From Rhodospirillales bacterium (GTDB lineage: Bacteria; Pseudomonadota; Alphaproteobacteria; SP197): a stretch of 64,000 nucleotides of DNA. Below, piece by piece: positions 1 to 12,228 of the stretch; position 1 is the stretch's first letter, and each line of letters begins with the position of its first letter. The stretch is from positions 114,841 through 178,840 of the forward strand of contig JACONG010000004.1 in the NCBI GenBank assembly GCA_014323865.1. The letters run 5' to 3'. A program made the translations under genes and the position numbers. The notes below the pieces were generated by a model that made no database searches, was not told the origin of the DNA, and was given only the letters and a program-made list of their open reading frames with translations.

Positions 1-692
1 GGGGAGGCGTTACCGGAACCCATGATGTTGGGTGGTACCTTTCCGGTAGTATAGAAGATGGTGAGTTCTTCGCTATCCAGACTGGAAACGGAAAGCCCGT
101 TCGGGTCGTCAGGTTTGGCACTCCGCCACCTCCTACAATTGCACTTTTAGAGGGTGGTGCTTATACTCCTTGGGACCTTGACCTTTTTAGAAGGGAAAGC
201 GGTAACTTTGCCTTGATTGGTGCAGCGATGGATGCCGGTCATCTTGCGGCTCCCGATGCTCTCCCGGATGGGAAAGGCACCTTGACAGGATATGTCAAGC
301 TCGACAATGTTTACAGTTATAGCGGCATAACTCGTAAGGGCGTTGGCAGTCTCACAATCGACGCCGATTTCGGTGCAGGGACGGTCACGACAACGGCAAG
401 CCAATTTGTACGGGAATCTGACGGCGGGCGTCTTAGGGGGACTCTCAGAGGTCATGGAACGATCGATCGAACGACGATCAGCAGCACCCTGGATGGTGAT
501 CTTAATGGACCTGGTGGTGTTTACGTTTATTACGATGCCGATCTGGCAGGCAAGGTGTACGATGACGATGGTACATTGTTGGTGCATGGAGCACTGACAG
601 GAACCGTTAAGTCAAACCACTTCAGCCTTGTAAGTCTTGTCAGTGACATTGAAGGCGGAGAGTTCTACGCCGTCCAGAACGATGTACAGTGA
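1..692 (+). CDS. TbpB-like beta-rich repeat protein, 3' part (5' end outside window)
   Basis: The reading frame is open from base 3 to the stop at 690-692, so the gene starts outside the window. The visible 229 residues hold the end of one unit (about residues 10-30, containing SIEDGEFFAIQ), a proline-rich linker, and a second full unit ending in DIEGGEFYAVQ. Alternating Gly/Thr/aromatic strands such as GKGTLTGYVKLD and FGAGTVTTTASQF resemble the beta-barrel domain of transferrin-binding-protein-B-like surface proteins, but I recognise this only loosely. GC is visibly lower than in neighbouring genes. A frameshifted paralogue lies at 53537-54114. An ATG at 228 and the start at 213 are probably internal. 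Function unknown. Confidence 0.7.
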   Translation, partial: GGVTGTHDVGWYLSGSIEDGEFFAIQTGNGKPVRVVRFGTPPPPTIALLEGGAYTPWDLDLFRRESGNFALIGAAMDAGHLAAPDALPDGKGTLTGYVKLDNVYSYSGITRKGVGSLTIDADFGAGTVTTTASQFVRESDGGRLRGTLRGHGTIDRTTISSTLDGDLNGPGGVYVYYDADLAGKVYDDDGTLLVHGALTGTVKSNHFSLVSLVSDIEGGEFYAVQNDVQ

Positions 693-700
693 TCCGGGAC

Positions 701-735
701 GTGCAGGCGGCACTGCCGCCTGCACGTTTCCTCCT
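701..735 (+). terminator. Rho-independent terminator after the TbpB-like gene
   Basis: A perfect 10-bp GC-rich stem (701-710 with 716-725, loop CACTG) starts 8 bases after the stop codon and is followed by a pyrimidine-rich tail with scattered T runs. Its core resembles the hairpin after the paralogue at 53464-53505. Confidence 0.65.
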
Positions 736-879
736 TCTTCTTGACCGCCTCCCGAAGACCGGTCAGGTCAGGATGTTGCGGAAGAACCGAACTCCACCGA
801 ACTCCCTGAACCTCCGCGCCTGAAACACCGGTCTTCGCCGTATAGCCAACGCCCCTCTCGGTCAACGACCGCCCGGCGG

Positions 880-1233
880 GAGCTGTGGTCGCTTGCCTGC
901 GTTGCCGCTGATCCCGGCACCGACTTCCGGGACGCAGACCTCCAAGTCTTCGCCTGCACCCCCGACGACACGATTGCGGCGCACGGCGTCTATCCCGACC
1001 TGATCGGACGTGAAGTTGCAGGCCTCAAGGACGTCGACGGGCGCCATTTCGCCCAGGAGATTCTGGAACGGGCGACGCCCTAAGGCACCTGGGTCAACGA
1101 CAAACGGCTCGACCCGGAGACCGGCAACATTGAGCCGAAGTCGAGCTCGGTGGTGTGCCACGCCGGATACATCTTTGGTTGCGGTATCTGCAAACCCTGG
1201 CACCGTCCGGGCTCGAAAATCGACATGATCCAT
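880..1233 (+). pseudogene. Broken single-Cache-domain sensor protein fragment
   Basis: Frame 1 reads through a recognisable extracytoplasmic Cache (Cache_2-type) ligand-binding domain: DDTIAAHGVYPDLIGREV, then LKDVDGRHFAQEILERA, then a TAA at 1081-1083, after which homology resumes with GTWVNDKRLDP and ends in AGYIFGCGI. The stop falls exactly where the family continues, usually with a Gln or Lys codon, so a nonsense mutation is likely. No signal peptide, start codon or downstream signalling domain remains. The 736-879 stretch before it shows nothing recognisable. Probable remnant of a small secreted Cache protein or of a chemoreceptor N-terminus. Confidence 0.6.
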
Positions 1234-1277
1234 GGTCAAATCCGGGGCATGGCGGTGCCTGAGACGCTGATGTCCGG

Positions 1278-1305
1278 TTGTTATCCTGCGGTCGGATGTT
1301 AGACT
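1278..1305 (+). promoter_or_regulatory. Possible sigma70-type promoter for the sucC operon
   Basis: TTGTTA (1278-1283) and TAGACT (1300-1305) are spaced by 16 bases and lie about 55 bases before the sucC ATG. This is a moderate match by eye only, but it is the only gap of any size upstream of sucCDAB. Confidence 0.35.
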
Positions 1306-1358
1306 GTCAGCTTCCGTTCCCATTATCCGTTCCGGAGCGTGGCGCTCAGGGAAAATTC

Positions 1359-2528
1359 ATGAACCTCCACGAATATCAGGCGAAGCAGGTCCTCGCGTCA
1401 CACGGCGTTGCCGTACCGCGGGGCGAGGTCGCCGGCTCGGGCGACGAAGCTGTCGCAGGGGCCAGGAAACTCGGTGGCGACCTCTGGGTCGTCAAGGCGC
1501 AGGTCCACGCCGGCGGGCGCGGCAAGGCAGGCGGCATCAAGGTGTGCCGCAGTCACGATGAGATCCGCGAGGCCGCTGACGGCATGATCGGCGTTACGCT
1601 CGTGACCCATCAGACCGGCCCCGAAGGCAAACCGATCCACAAGGTGTATGTCGAGGAAGGGTCCGACATTGCGCGCGAACTCTATCTCGCGCTTCTGGTG
1701 GACCGTGCCTCAAGCCGGATTGCCGTGATCGCCTCGACCGAGGGCGGCATGGATATCGAGGAGGTCGCGTCCAGGACACCTGAGAAGATCATCACGCTGA
1801 CGGTCGATCCCGCGAGTGGCTTGCAGCCGTTCCACGGGCGCCGTCTCGCGGCCGCGCTGAAGCTCGAGGGCGATCAGGTCAGGCAGGCCGGAAAGCTTCT
1901 GGGCGCGATGTACGAGACCTTCCTCGCGTCGGACGCCAGCCTGCTGGAGATCAACCCGCTGGTCGTGACAGGCGCGAGCGATCTCACCGTGCTCGACTGC
2001 AAGTTCAACATTGATTCGAACGCTCTCTTCCGCCGCCAGTCCCTGGTCGAGATGCGCGACGAGAGCCAGGAGGATCCGACCGAGCTCGAAGCCCAGGAGG
2101 TTGGCCTCAACTACGTCAAGCTCGACGGCAACATCGGCTGCATGGTGAACGGTGCCGGTCTCGCCATGGCGACGATGGATATCTGCAAGCTCGCTGGTGG
2201 CGAGCCCGCGAACTTTCTGGACGTCGGCGGTGGCGCGACCAAGGAACAGGTCGCTTCGGCCTTCCGGATCATCGTGTCGGACCCCAACGTCCAGGCGATC
2301 CTGGTCAACATCTTCGGCGGCATCATGCGCTGCGACGTGATCGCCGAAGGCATCGTCGCCGCGGCCAGGGAGCTTGATCTTCAGGTTCCCGTGGTCGTTC
2401 GGCTCGAAGGCACCAATGTCGATCAGGGCAAGGCCATTCTCGCCGGGAGCGGGTTGGCGCTGACGCCGGCCGACGATCTGTCTGATGCCGCGGCCAAGGC
2501 CGTCGCCGCCATCAAGGGAGGCGCATGA
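1359..2528 (+). CDS. sucC: Succinate--CoA ligase (ADP-forming) subunit beta
   Basis: Converts succinyl-CoA, ADP and Pi to succinate, CoA and ATP in the TCA cycle, in a cytoplasmic complex with SucD. The 389-residue product has the family's usual length: MNLHEYQAK start, ATP-grasp glycine-rich GGRGKAGG at 52-59, EINPLVV in the metal/nucleotide region, and the C-terminal CoA-ligase fold with FLDVGGGA and [10 protein letters not shown]. The frame opens earlier (1278), but the conserved N-terminus and a GGGAAA-type ribosome site fix the ATG at 1359. It is first in sucC-sucD-sucA-sucB-lpdA and overlaps sucD by 4 bases. No mdh lies upstream, unlike in many alphaproteobacteria; the gene before it is a broken Cache gene. 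Confidence 0.97.
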   Translation: MNLHEYQAKQVLASHGVAVPRGEVAGSGDEAVAGARKLGGDLWVVKAQVHAGGRGKAGGIKVCRSHDEIREAADGMIGVTLVTHQTGPEGKPIHKVYVEEGSDIARELYLALLVDRASSRIAVIASTEGGMDIEEVASRTPEKIITLTVDPASGLQPFHGRRLAAALKLEGDQVRQAGKLLGAMYETFLASDASLLEINPLVVTGASDLTVLDCKFNIDSNALFRRQSLVEMRDESQEDPTELEAQEVGLNYVKLDGNIGCMVNGAGLAMATMDICKLAGGEPANFLDVGGGATKEQVASAFRIIVSDPNVQAILVNIFGGIMRCDVIAEGIVAAARELDLQVPVVVRLEGTNVDQGKAILAGSGLALTPADDLSDAAAKAVAAIKGGA

Positions 2529-3403
2529 TGGCCGTTCTCGTCAACCGGGACACGAAGGTTCTGGTCCAGGGTTTCACGGGCAAGACCGGCACGTTCCATT
2601 CCGAACAGGCGATTGCCTACGGCACCCGGGTGGTCGGTGGTGTCACGCCCGGCCGCGGCGGCCAGGCCCATCTGGATCGTCCGGTGTTCGACACGGTGAC
2701 AGCTTGCGTCGAGGCGACCGGTGCCAACGCGTCGGTGATCTACGTTCCGCCGCCCTTCGCCGCGGACTCGATCCTTGAAGCGATCGATGCCGGCGTGCCG
2801 CTGATCGTTGCCATCACGGAAGGCATACCGGTGCTCGACATGGTGCGTGTGAAGCGTGCGCTGCAGGGTTCCGGCTCGCGCCTGATTGGGCCGAACTGCC
2901 CCGGCGTCATCACACCCGACGAGTGCAAGATCGGTATCATGCCCGGCCACATCCACCAGCGCGGCAAGATCGGCATCGTCTCCCGCTCAGGCACGCTGAC
3001 CTATGAGGGCGTGCACCAGACCACGGCCGCCAGCCTTGGACAGACCACCTGTATCGGCATCGGTGGCGACCCGGTCAATGGCACCAACTTCATCGATTGC
3101 CTGGAGATGTTCCTGGGCGACGACGAGACCGAAGGCATCATCATGATCGGTGAGATCGGTGGATCGGCCGAGGAAGAGGCCGCCGATTTCATCAGGGCCG
3201 ACAGCCGTAAGAAACCGATCACCGGGTTCATTGCCGGTGTCACAGCGCCTCCGGGCCGTCGCATGGGCCATGCCGGTGCGATCATCTCGGGCGGCAAGGG
3301 CAAGGCCGAGGACAAGATCGAGGCGATGAAAAGCGCCGGATTTCATATCGCGGATTCGCCGGCGAGCCTGGGCACCACCATGCTCGCGGCGATGAAGGGT
3401 TAA
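2525..3403 (+). CDS. sucD: Succinate--CoA ligase subunit alpha
   Basis: Partner of SucC; carries the phosphohistidine and binds CoA through an N-terminal Rossmann domain. The 292 residues match the usual length and include [34 protein letters not shown] and the active-site histidine context [18 protein letters not shown]. The ATGATG start overlaps the sucC stop, which implies translational coupling; the second ATG (2528) could equally be the start. The sequence is highly conserved and intact. Confidence 0.97.
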   Translation: MMAVLVNRDTKVLVQGFTGKTGTFHSEQAIAYGTRVVGGVTPGRGGQAHLDRPVFDTVTACVEATGANASVIYVPPPFAADSILEAIDAGVPLIVAITEGIPVLDMVRVKRALQGSGSRLIGPNCPGVITPDECKIGIMPGHIHQRGKIGIVSRSGTLTYEGVHQTTAASLGQTTCIGIGGDPVNGTNFIDCLEMFLGDDETEGIIMIGEIGGSAEEEAADFIRADSRKKPITGFIAGVTAPPGRRMGHAGAIISGGKGKAEDKIEAMKSAGFHIADSPASLGTTMLAAMKG

Positions 3404-3448
3404 AGAGGGGCACAAGGTGGAGGCCGCCGGAGACGGCGGAAAGCGTGC

Positions 3449-6361
<2,913 letters not shown>

Positions 6362-6393
6362 GCCCTGGACACCTAACAGGACGGAAGGTCGCC

Positions 6394-7638
6394 ATGCCGG
6401 TTGAAATCACGGTCCCCCAGCTTGGAGAATCGGTGTCGGAGGCGACGGTCGCGACCTGGTTCAAGAAGAAGGGCGAAGCGGTCGTTCAGGACGAGCCGCT
6501 GGTCGAACTGGAGACCGACAAGGTCACCATGGAAGTTTTCGCGCCCGCGACGGGTGTGCTCGCCGATGTGCTCTTCGATGAGGGCTCGGATGTCGAGGTC
6601 GGCGCCGTTCTCGGACGTGTCGAAGCCAGCGATGCGCCGGCTGTGGCGCCGGCCGCCGAGGAAGCGCCCGCGCCCGCAGCGTCAGAACCCGCGCCGGCTG
6701 AGGCCCTGCCGCTCTCGCCGGCCGTACGCAAGATGGTCGAGGAGCACGGTCTCGATCCCGCGAAGATCCCGGGCACGGGCAAGGATGGTCGTCTGGTGAA
6801 GGCCGATGTTCAGGTCTATCTCGATGGCACCGCCGAGACAGGGGCGCCGCCCGCCGCACCCGCTCCTGTCCCGCAGCCGACCCCGGCACCCGCGCCGCGC
6901 GAGCGCGTGGCCATCGCACCAAGCGAGCCTGATCCCGAGGGCCGTGAGGAGCGGGTAAGGATGACCCGCCTCAGGAAGCGCATTGCCGAACGGCTCAAGG
7001 CGGCCCAGGACACGGCCGCCATGCTGACGACCTTCAACGAGGTCGACATGTCGCACGTCATGGCCACCCGCAAGGAGTATCAGGAGCGTTTCGAGAAGAA
7101 GCACGGCGTGCGCCTGGGCTTCATGTCGTTCTTCGTGAAGGCGGCGATCCAGGCGCTCAAGGACATCCCGGCGGTCAATGGCGAGATCGCGGGCGATGAG
7201 ATCGTCTACAAGCACTACTACCACATCGGCGTTGCGGTCAGTTCGCCCCAGGGCCTTGTGGTGCCGGTGCTGCGTGACGCCGACCAGATGTCGTTCGCCG
7301 GGATCGAAAGGACGATCGGCGACATGGGCCGCAAGGCGCGCGACGGCAAGCTGGTGCCCAATGATCTGACCGGCGGCACATTCACGATCTCCAACGGCGG
7401 CATCTTCGGCTCGCTCATGTCGACGCCGATCCTGAACCCGCCGCAGTCGGGCATCCTCGGCATGCACAAGATCCAGCCGCGCCCGGTCGCGGTCGACGGC
7501 GAGGTCGTGGTGCGTCCGATGATGTATCTCGCGCTGTCCTACGATCACCGCATCATCGACGGTCGCGAGGCCGTGACCTTCCTGGTGCGCATCAAGGACG
7601 CCATCGAAGACCCGCAGCGCCTGCTGTTGGAGATTTAG
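6394..7638 (+). CDS. sucB: 2-oxoglutarate dehydrogenase E2, dihydrolipoamide succinyltransferase
   Basis: Core of the OGDH complex; moves the succinyl group from lipoate to CoA. The 414 residues show one N-terminal lipoyl domain (lysine in ETDKVTME, about residues 39-46), an Ala/Pro linker, the peripheral-subunit-binding domain ([15 protein letters not shown], then [12 protein letters not shown]), a second Ala/Pro linker, and the acyltransferase domain ending in the catalytic DHRIIDG motif. The ATG follows a GGAAGG site 32 bases after sucA. The frame is open much further upstream inside sucA, but that is a shadow of sucA. Also called odhB. Confidence 0.96.
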   Translation: MPVEITVPQLGESVSEATVATWFKKKGEAVVQDEPLVELETDKVTMEVFAPATGVLADVLFDEGSDVEVGAVLGRVEASDAPAVAPAAEEAPAPAASEPAPAEALPLSPAVRKMVEEHGLDPAKIPGTGKDGRLVKADVQVYLDGTAETGAPPAAPAPVPQPTPAPAPRERVAIAPSEPDPEGREERVRMTRLRKRIAERLKAAQDTAAMLTTFNEVDMSHVMATRKEYQERFEKKHGVRLGFMSFFVKAAIQALKDIPAVNGEIAGDEIVYKHYYHIGVAVSSPQGLVVPVLRDADQMSFAGIERTIGDMGRKARDGKLVPNDLTGGTFTISNGGIFGSLMSTPILNPPQSGILGMHKIQPRPVAVDGEVVVRPMMYLALSYDHRIIDGREAVTFLVRIKDAIEDPQRLLLEI

Positions 7639-7673
7639 GACGGGGCCGCCAGCCACCGCGCTGGGAGTCTCCG

Positions 7674-7888
7674 GTGTCTTCTTCGACCGACGTCACGTTG
7701 CACCTGCCCTGCGGCAAGATCGCGTCCGGCAAGTCGACGCTTGTGCGGCACCTGGCGAAGCATCCGGGAACGTTGCCGATCAGCGAGGATCACTGGATGT
7801 CAGCGGGGCCGATTTCGAGGAGTTCACGCGCCACTTTGTGCCTCCGACACCGGAGGAAGGTTTCAACGTTTTGCGCTGTGCAGCATGA
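7674..7888 (+). pseudogene. Internally deleted P-loop kinase (AAA_33/zeta-like) remnant
   Basis: The first 40 codons encode a P-loop nucleotide kinase start: TLHLPCGKIASGKSTLVRHL (Walker A GKIASGKST) and LPISEDHW. At about 7795 homology jumps to the family's C-terminal end, GADFEEFTRHFVPP and PEEGFNVLR, but in another frame (frame 2, stop at 7886-7888). A middle section of roughly 100 residues is missing and the frame is broken. It lies between sucB and lpdA without separating them far, so the operon may still be co-transcribed. Substrate of the ancestor unknown. Confidence 0.65.
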
Positions 7889-7986
7889 ACCGGGACGCGG
7901 GCGTATGCTGATCGCCTGATGTGGCAGGATAGAAGCCGTTGCGCGCACGGTTTATGAGGAGAATGAAGGACGCAAGGGAGGTCGCC

Positions 7987-9381
7987 ATGGCCGAGCAGGA
8001 GTTTGATGTCATTGTGATCGGGTCGGGACCCGGCGGCTACGTCTGCGCCATCCGCTGTGCGCAGCTTGGCCTTCGCACCGCCTGTGTCGAGAAGCGCGCA
8101 ACGCTCGGCGGCACCTGCCTCAACATCGGCTGCATTCCCTCGAAGGCACTGTTGCAGTCGTCCGAGCTGTTTCATCAGGCCAATGGCCATCTGGGCCTGC
8201 ACGGCGTGAAGGTCTCCGGCGTCGAACTCGACCTTCCGGCCATGATGAAGCGCAAGGACAAGGTGGTCGACACGCTGACCAGGGGAATCGCCGGGCTGTT
8301 CAAGAAGAACAGGATCACCCATCTTGCGGGCACCGGACGGATTGTCGATGGCCGCACGGTCGATGTCGACGGCAGGCAGCATACCACCGCGAACATCATC
8401 GTCGCGACGGGCTCCGATGTTGCGACCCTGCCCGGCATCGAGATCGACGAGGAGCGCATCGTCAGTTCGACAGGCGCTCTGGCGCTGTCCGAGGTGCCCA
8501 GGCGTATGATCGTCATCGGCGGCGGCATCATCGGACTTGAGCTGGGTTCGGTCTGGAGCCGTCTGGGATCCGAGGTCACGGTGGTCGAGTTCCTTGATCG
8601 CATCGCGCCTGGTATCGACGCCGAGATCGCCAGCGAGCTCCGGAAGCTGCTCAAGAAGCAGGGCCTTAACTTCAAGCTCGGGTCGAAGGTGACCGACGTG
8701 AAGACGCTCAAGAAGGAGCTCAAGGTCTCGGTCGAACCTGCAGCCGGTGGAGATGCGGAGAGCATTGCCTGTGATGTCGTCCTGATGTCCGTCGGCCGCC
8801 GGCCCTGCACCGACGGTCTCTGCCTCGCCGAAGCGGGCGTCGCCATGGACGACTGGGGACGGGTTGAGATCGACGGCCACTTCGCGACGACCGTGCCCGG
8901 CATCTATGCCATTGGCGACTGCGTGAAGGGTGCCATGCTGGCGCACAAGGCCGAGGACGAGGGCATGGCGGTTGCCGAGATCATCGCGGGCCAGGCCGGC
9001 CACGTGAACTATGACACCATTCCCGGTGTCGTTTACACCGAGCCCGAAGCCGCGTCGGTCGGCAAGATGGAAGACGAACTCAAGGAGGCGGGCGTCGACT
9101 ACAAGATCGGCAAATTCCCCATGCTGGCAAACAGCCGCGCGCGGACCTGCGACCAGACCGGCGGCCTGGTGAAGATCCTCGCCGATGCCAGGACCGATCG
9201 TGTTCTGGGTGTGCATATCCTCGGCAGTGGCGCGGGAGAACTGATCGCCGAAGCGGCTGTCGCCATGGAGTTCGGTGCGTCGTCCGAAGACATCGCGCGC
9301 ACCTGTCACGCCCACCCGACCTTTTCCGAGGCCGTGCGTGAGGCGGCGCTCGCCGTCGACAAGCGGGCGATTCACTTCTAG
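7987..9381 (+). CDS. lpdA: Dihydrolipoyl dehydrogenase (E3)
   Basis: Flavoprotein that re-oxidises dihydrolipoamide with NAD+. The 464 residues carry the FAD-binding GSGPGGY, the redox-active disulfide C44/C49 in GGTCLNIGCIPSK, the NAD-binding GGGIIGLELGSVW, and the C-terminal His-Glu pair in HAHPTFSEAV. The start at 7987 follows a GGGAGG ribosome site and matches the family N-terminus; upstream in-frame sequence to 7939 is not conserved. Its place after sucAB suggests it serves OGDH. Intact. Confidence 0.96.
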   Translation: MAEQEFDVIVIGSGPGGYVCAIRCAQLGLRTACVEKRATLGGTCLNIGCIPSKALLQSSELFHQANGHLGLHGVKVSGVELDLPAMMKRKDKVVDTLTRGIAGLFKKNRITHLAGTGRIVDGRTVDVDGRQHTTANIIVATGSDVATLPGIEIDEERIVSSTGALALSEVPRRMIVIGGGIIGLELGSVWSRLGSEVTVVEFLDRIAPGIDAEIASELRKLLKKQGLNFKLGSKVTDVKTLKKELKVSVEPAAGGDAESIACDVVLMSVGRRPCTDGLCLAEAGVAMDDWGRVEIDGHFATTVPGIYAIGDCVKGAMLAHKAEDEGMAVAEIIAGQAGHVNYDTIPGVVYTEPEAASVGKMEDELKEAGVDYKIGKFPMLANSRARTCDQTGGLVKILADARTDRVLGVHILGSGAGELIAEAAVAMEFGASSEDIARTCHAHPTFSEAVREAALAVDKRAIHF

Positions 9382-9454
9382 TCCGTTACGGTTCCTTTCG
9401 TTCGCGCCGGCAGGCGACCGCTTGCCAGCCGCCGTTGCCGTGCTGTCATGACCG

Positions 9455-9868
9455 CTCGCCAAACACATCGAAAGCCGTCCCGTTCTGCTGGTCGCTCTGC
9501 TGTGCCTGACGCAGTCCCTGGCGATGACCGGTTTCTCGACATACTGGTCGATGCTGACCGTCGTGCAGCCGATCTGGGGAATGTCGAACGAGCCGGTCGG
9601 CTGGGTCTCGGGCATCATCTTCGGCGGCTATGTGCTGCTGGCGCCGCCCGGCCATCGCGGCGCCACCATGGCGGTTCATGTGGTCGTGGGTTTCAGCGGC
9701 GTCCGGTTCGGGCCGATGCTGGCCGGCATCGCGCTCGACGTCTCCGGCGGTCAAACATCGGTGCAGGCGTGGGGGCTGACGTTGACGCTGATCGGCGGCT
9801 TCGGTCTTCTGGGACTGGCCAGCTTGCTGCCGCTCGGCCGTCAGGCGCGCGGGTGCGCGTTGCGGTAG
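9455..9868 (+). pseudogene. MFS permease remnant with large internal deletion
   Basis: Frame 2 reads LAKHIESRPVLLVALLCLTQ, TGFSTYWSML and WGMSNEPVGWVSGI, the first two membrane helices of a major-facilitator permease. At about 9638 it then jumps to APPGHRGATMAVH and LAGIALDVSGGQTS, a pattern of the last third of such permeases. Around 250 residues are missing while the frame stays open. The natural start is also unclear, since the ATG at 9448 is out of frame. The 3' end runs into the 3' end of xerC on the other strand. Non-functional as a 12-helix transporter. Confidence 0.6.
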
Positions 9869-10785
9869 ACCTCAAGCAGGCCTTCGGTGTCGACATCGGT
9901 GTAACGCTGTGTCGTCGACAGGCTCGCGTGGCCCAGCAACTCCTGGATCGTCCTGAGATCCGCGCCGCCACCCAGCAGGTGGGTTGCGAAGCTGTGGCGC
10001 ATGGCGTGCGGTGTGGCGCTCGACGGCAGCCCCAGCATGGTCCTGATCTCGCGGAACCGGCGCTGGGCAACACCCGGGTTGAGACGTTTGCCTTTCACAC
10101 CGATGAAGAGCGGGGCATCGCGCGGCGCGCCGTCGGGCCGGTGCGCCAGATAGGCCTCAAGCGCCTGTTTCACGCGTGGCAGCAGTGGCACCACCCGTTC
10201 CTTGCCGCCCTTACCGACGATCCGCATGGTATCGCCCGCGTCCCGAACCTGGCCGATGTCGAGCGACAGTGCCTCGCCGATCCGCAGCCCGCCGCCGTAG
10301 AGCAGCATCAGCAGCGCGAGGTCGCGCCGGGCGAGCCATGGCGGCTGGTCGGGATCGTCGGCCAGCGCGAGAACGTCGGTCGATTCGTCCGAGGTGAGCG
10401 GCCGCGGCACCTGGCGCGGCAGCTTCGGCGCCCGCACCGCCTCCATGGCCGGATTGGAAACCAGGCCCTGACGATTGAGATAACGATAGAAGCTCCTGAC
10501 CGCCGAGAGCGACCGCGCGGTCGAGGTCCTGGCGAGACCGCGGCGCGTCCGGTCGGCCAGCCATGCGCGGAAGTCGGCGGGCTTCAGGCTGGCAAGCGTC
10601 TTGAGATCAGCTGCTGCCCCGCGATGTTCGGCGACGAAACCGAGGAAGCGCACGAGGTCGCGTGTATAGGCTTCGATCGTGTGTCTGGAGGCGCGCCGCT
10701 CGCTGGCGAGCTGTTCCCGCCAGGTCGTGACGGTGTCGTCGAGAGAGGCGGTCAGAGCGGCAGCCCCAGTTTCTTGCGCAGGCAA
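9841..10785 (-). CDS. xerC: Tyrosine recombinase XerC
   Basis: Site-specific recombinase that, with XerD, resolves chromosome dimers at dif. The 314 residues have an N-terminal SAM-like core-binding domain (about 15-110) and the catalytic domain with R168 (GLRIGE), a lysine in GKGGKER (192 or 195), H260 and R263 (HAMRHSFATH), H286 (GHASLSTTQ) and nucleophile Y295. The complete catalytic set makes it active. It overlaps the upstream DUF484 gene by 34 bases, an arrangement common in proteobacteria. No dif-like site was noticed nearby. Confidence 0.93.
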   Translation of the reverse strand: MPAQETGAAALTASLDDTVTTWREQLASERRASRHTIEAYTRDLVRFLGFVAEHRGAAADLKTLASLKPADFRAWLADRTRRGLARTSTARSLSAVRSFYRYLNRQGLVSNPAMEAVRAPKLPRQVPRPLTSDESTDVLALADDPDQPPWLARRDLALLMLLYGGGLRIGEALSLDIGQVRDAGDTMRIVGKGGKERVVPLLPRVKQALEAYLAHRPDGAPRDAPLFIGVKGKRLNPGVAQRRFREIRTMLGLPSSATPHAMRHSFATHLLGGGADLRTIQELLGHASLSTTQRYTDVDTEGLLEVYRNAHPRA

Positions 10786-11471
10786 CGGTCGAGAACGTTG
10801 GCCAGGAACCGATAGAGCCCGACGGGATCACCCGGCTGGAAGTGTTCGGGATGGCGCGATCCCAGAGCCAGCACCCCGGGCGGAAGGCCGTTGTTGCCGC
10901 CGAACCGCGCCAGGGTTTCGGACGTCACCAAGGTCGCTGCACCCTTGAAGAGCGTCTCGTCCGCATGGGCCGGCGAGCGGATGATGACGTCCCGGTCGTC
11001 ATCCATCAGCTGGTCGACGGTGCCCTGAACGACACAGCGGACGCCGCAGGTGACACGGGCCTCACCGCCCGGGCATTCGGTCTCGACGGCAAGCGTGACG
11101 ACGTCGACGCCCAGCAGGATGGCGAGGTCGGAGGTGACGATCTCGATCAGGTGGTCGAGGTCGCACCCCCCGATCATGGCGAGCGCGCCGGCATGCACAC
11201 GGTTTTCCAGCGAACGCTCGCGCCGCGTGCGGGCGACCAGTTCACCCTGTTCGGCACGGATGCCCACGGCTTCTTCCCGCAGACGCTGGATCATGTGCGC
11301 CTGCAGGTCCTGGACGTTGTCGCCCATTGCGCGGCTGGGCGGCACCAAGGCATCGAGCAGTCCGCGGCGCTGATTCAGGAAGTCCGGATTGTCCCGTAGA
11401 TAGGCCTCGACCGTCTCCGCAGACAGGTCCTCGCTCGCGGCGGTCTGTGCGGTATCCGGTTTGCTGGCCAT
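10752..11471 (-). CDS. DUF484 family protein (GAF-like)
   Basis: A 239-residue cytoplasmic protein of the DUF484 family, usually found just before xerC, as here. The N-terminus has the conserved VEAYLRDNPDFLNQR, followed by a helical stretch (MIQRLREE) and a GAF-like domain of mixed strands ending LANVLDRCLRKKLGL. The ATG at 11471 (MASKPDT) is preferred over an in-frame start 17 codons upstream, because that one would overlap fsa. Function unknown; its association with recombination genes is by context only. Confidence 0.88.
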   Translation of the reverse strand: MASKPDTAQTAASEDLSAETVEAYLRDNPDFLNQRRGLLDALVPPSRAMGDNVQDLQAHMIQRLREEAVGIRAEQGELVARTRRERSLENRVHAGALAMIGGCDLDHLIEIVTSDLAILLGVDVVTLAVETECPGGEARVTCGVRCVVQGTVDQLMDDDRDVIIRSPAHADETLFKGAATLVTSETLARFGGNNGLPPGVLALGSRHPEHFQPGDPVGLYRFLANVLDRCLRKKLGLPL

Positions 11472-11484
11472 AACGGATCGCGAC

Positions 11485-12141
11485 CTAGAGGATCGCCTGA
11501 CCGGTCTTCTGCCAGTCGGCAAGGAAGGCCGCGAGACCCTTGTCGGTCAGGGTATGGTTGGCGAGCTTGCGCAGCACGTCGGGCGGCAGAGTCGCGACAT
11601 CGGCACCGATCATCGCCGCCTGCTTGAGATGGATCGGCGTGCGGATCGAGGCCACCAGGATCTCGGTGTCGAGCGCGGCATAGTTGTCGTAGATCGTCTT
11701 GATCTCGGCGATCAGCTTCATGCCGTCATGGCCTATGTCTTCGAGTCGGCCGACGAACGGCGAGATGAAGGTCGCGCCGGCCTTGGCTGCCAGCAGGGCC
11801 TGGCTGGCGGAGAAGCAGAGCGTCACGTTGACCCGGGTGCGGGCCGCCGAGAGTGCCTTGCAGGTCTTCAGGCCATCCCAGGTGAGCGGCACCTTGATCG
11901 TGATGTTCGGCGCCACTGCCGCGAGCTTGCGGCCTTCGGCCAGCATCGTCTCATGATCGGTGGCGGTGACCTCGGCGCTCACAGGCCCGGGTACGATGTC
12001 GCAGATCTCCTTCAGCACTTCCACGAAGTCACGCCCGGTCTTGGCAACGAGCGACGGATTGGTGGTAACGCCATCCACCATGCCGGTCGCGGCGAGGTCG
12101 CGGATCTCGTCCACATCGGCGGTATCGACAAAGAACTTCAT
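11485..12141 (-). CDS. fsa: Fructose-6-phosphate aldolase / transaldolase-like (TalC/FSA)
   Basis: A small class I aldolase of the transaldolase family, 218 residues. [31 protein letters not shown] (Schiff-base K83) and [11 protein letters not shown] match the family. The short length is that of FSA/TalC rather than of the 320-residue TalA/B type. Whether it acts as transaldolase or as aldolase cannot be told from sequence. It is first in a minus-strand set with DUF484 (13-base gap) and xerC and is divergent from priA. Confidence 0.9.
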   Translation of the reverse strand: MKFFVDTADVDEIRDLAATGMVDGVTTNPSLVAKTGRDFVEVLKEICDIVPGPVSAEVTATDHETMLAEGRKLAAVAPNITIKVPLTWDGLKTCKALSAARTRVNVTLCFSASQALLAAKAGATFISPFVGRLEDIGHDGMKLIAEIKTIYDNYAALDTEILVASIRTPIHLKQAAMIGADVATLPPDVLRKLANHTLTDKGLAAFLADWQKTGQAIL

Positions 12142-12228
12142 GAAGCGGCTTCCGGTTCCCGAACGTGTTGTTGATGACTTGGCGGCGAAGCCATTGCGAC
12201 CGCGCCGCTGCATGGCAAAGTGTAGCGG

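Noticed and set aside
7780-9618. 612-codon minus-strand open frame opposite lpdA
   Set aside because: Shadow of lpdA; composition is His/Arg/Asp-rich as expected for antisense frames.
9448-10815. 455-codon plus-strand frame opposite xerC
   Set aside because: Antisense of xerC; the real plus-strand signal there is the MFS remnant in another frame.
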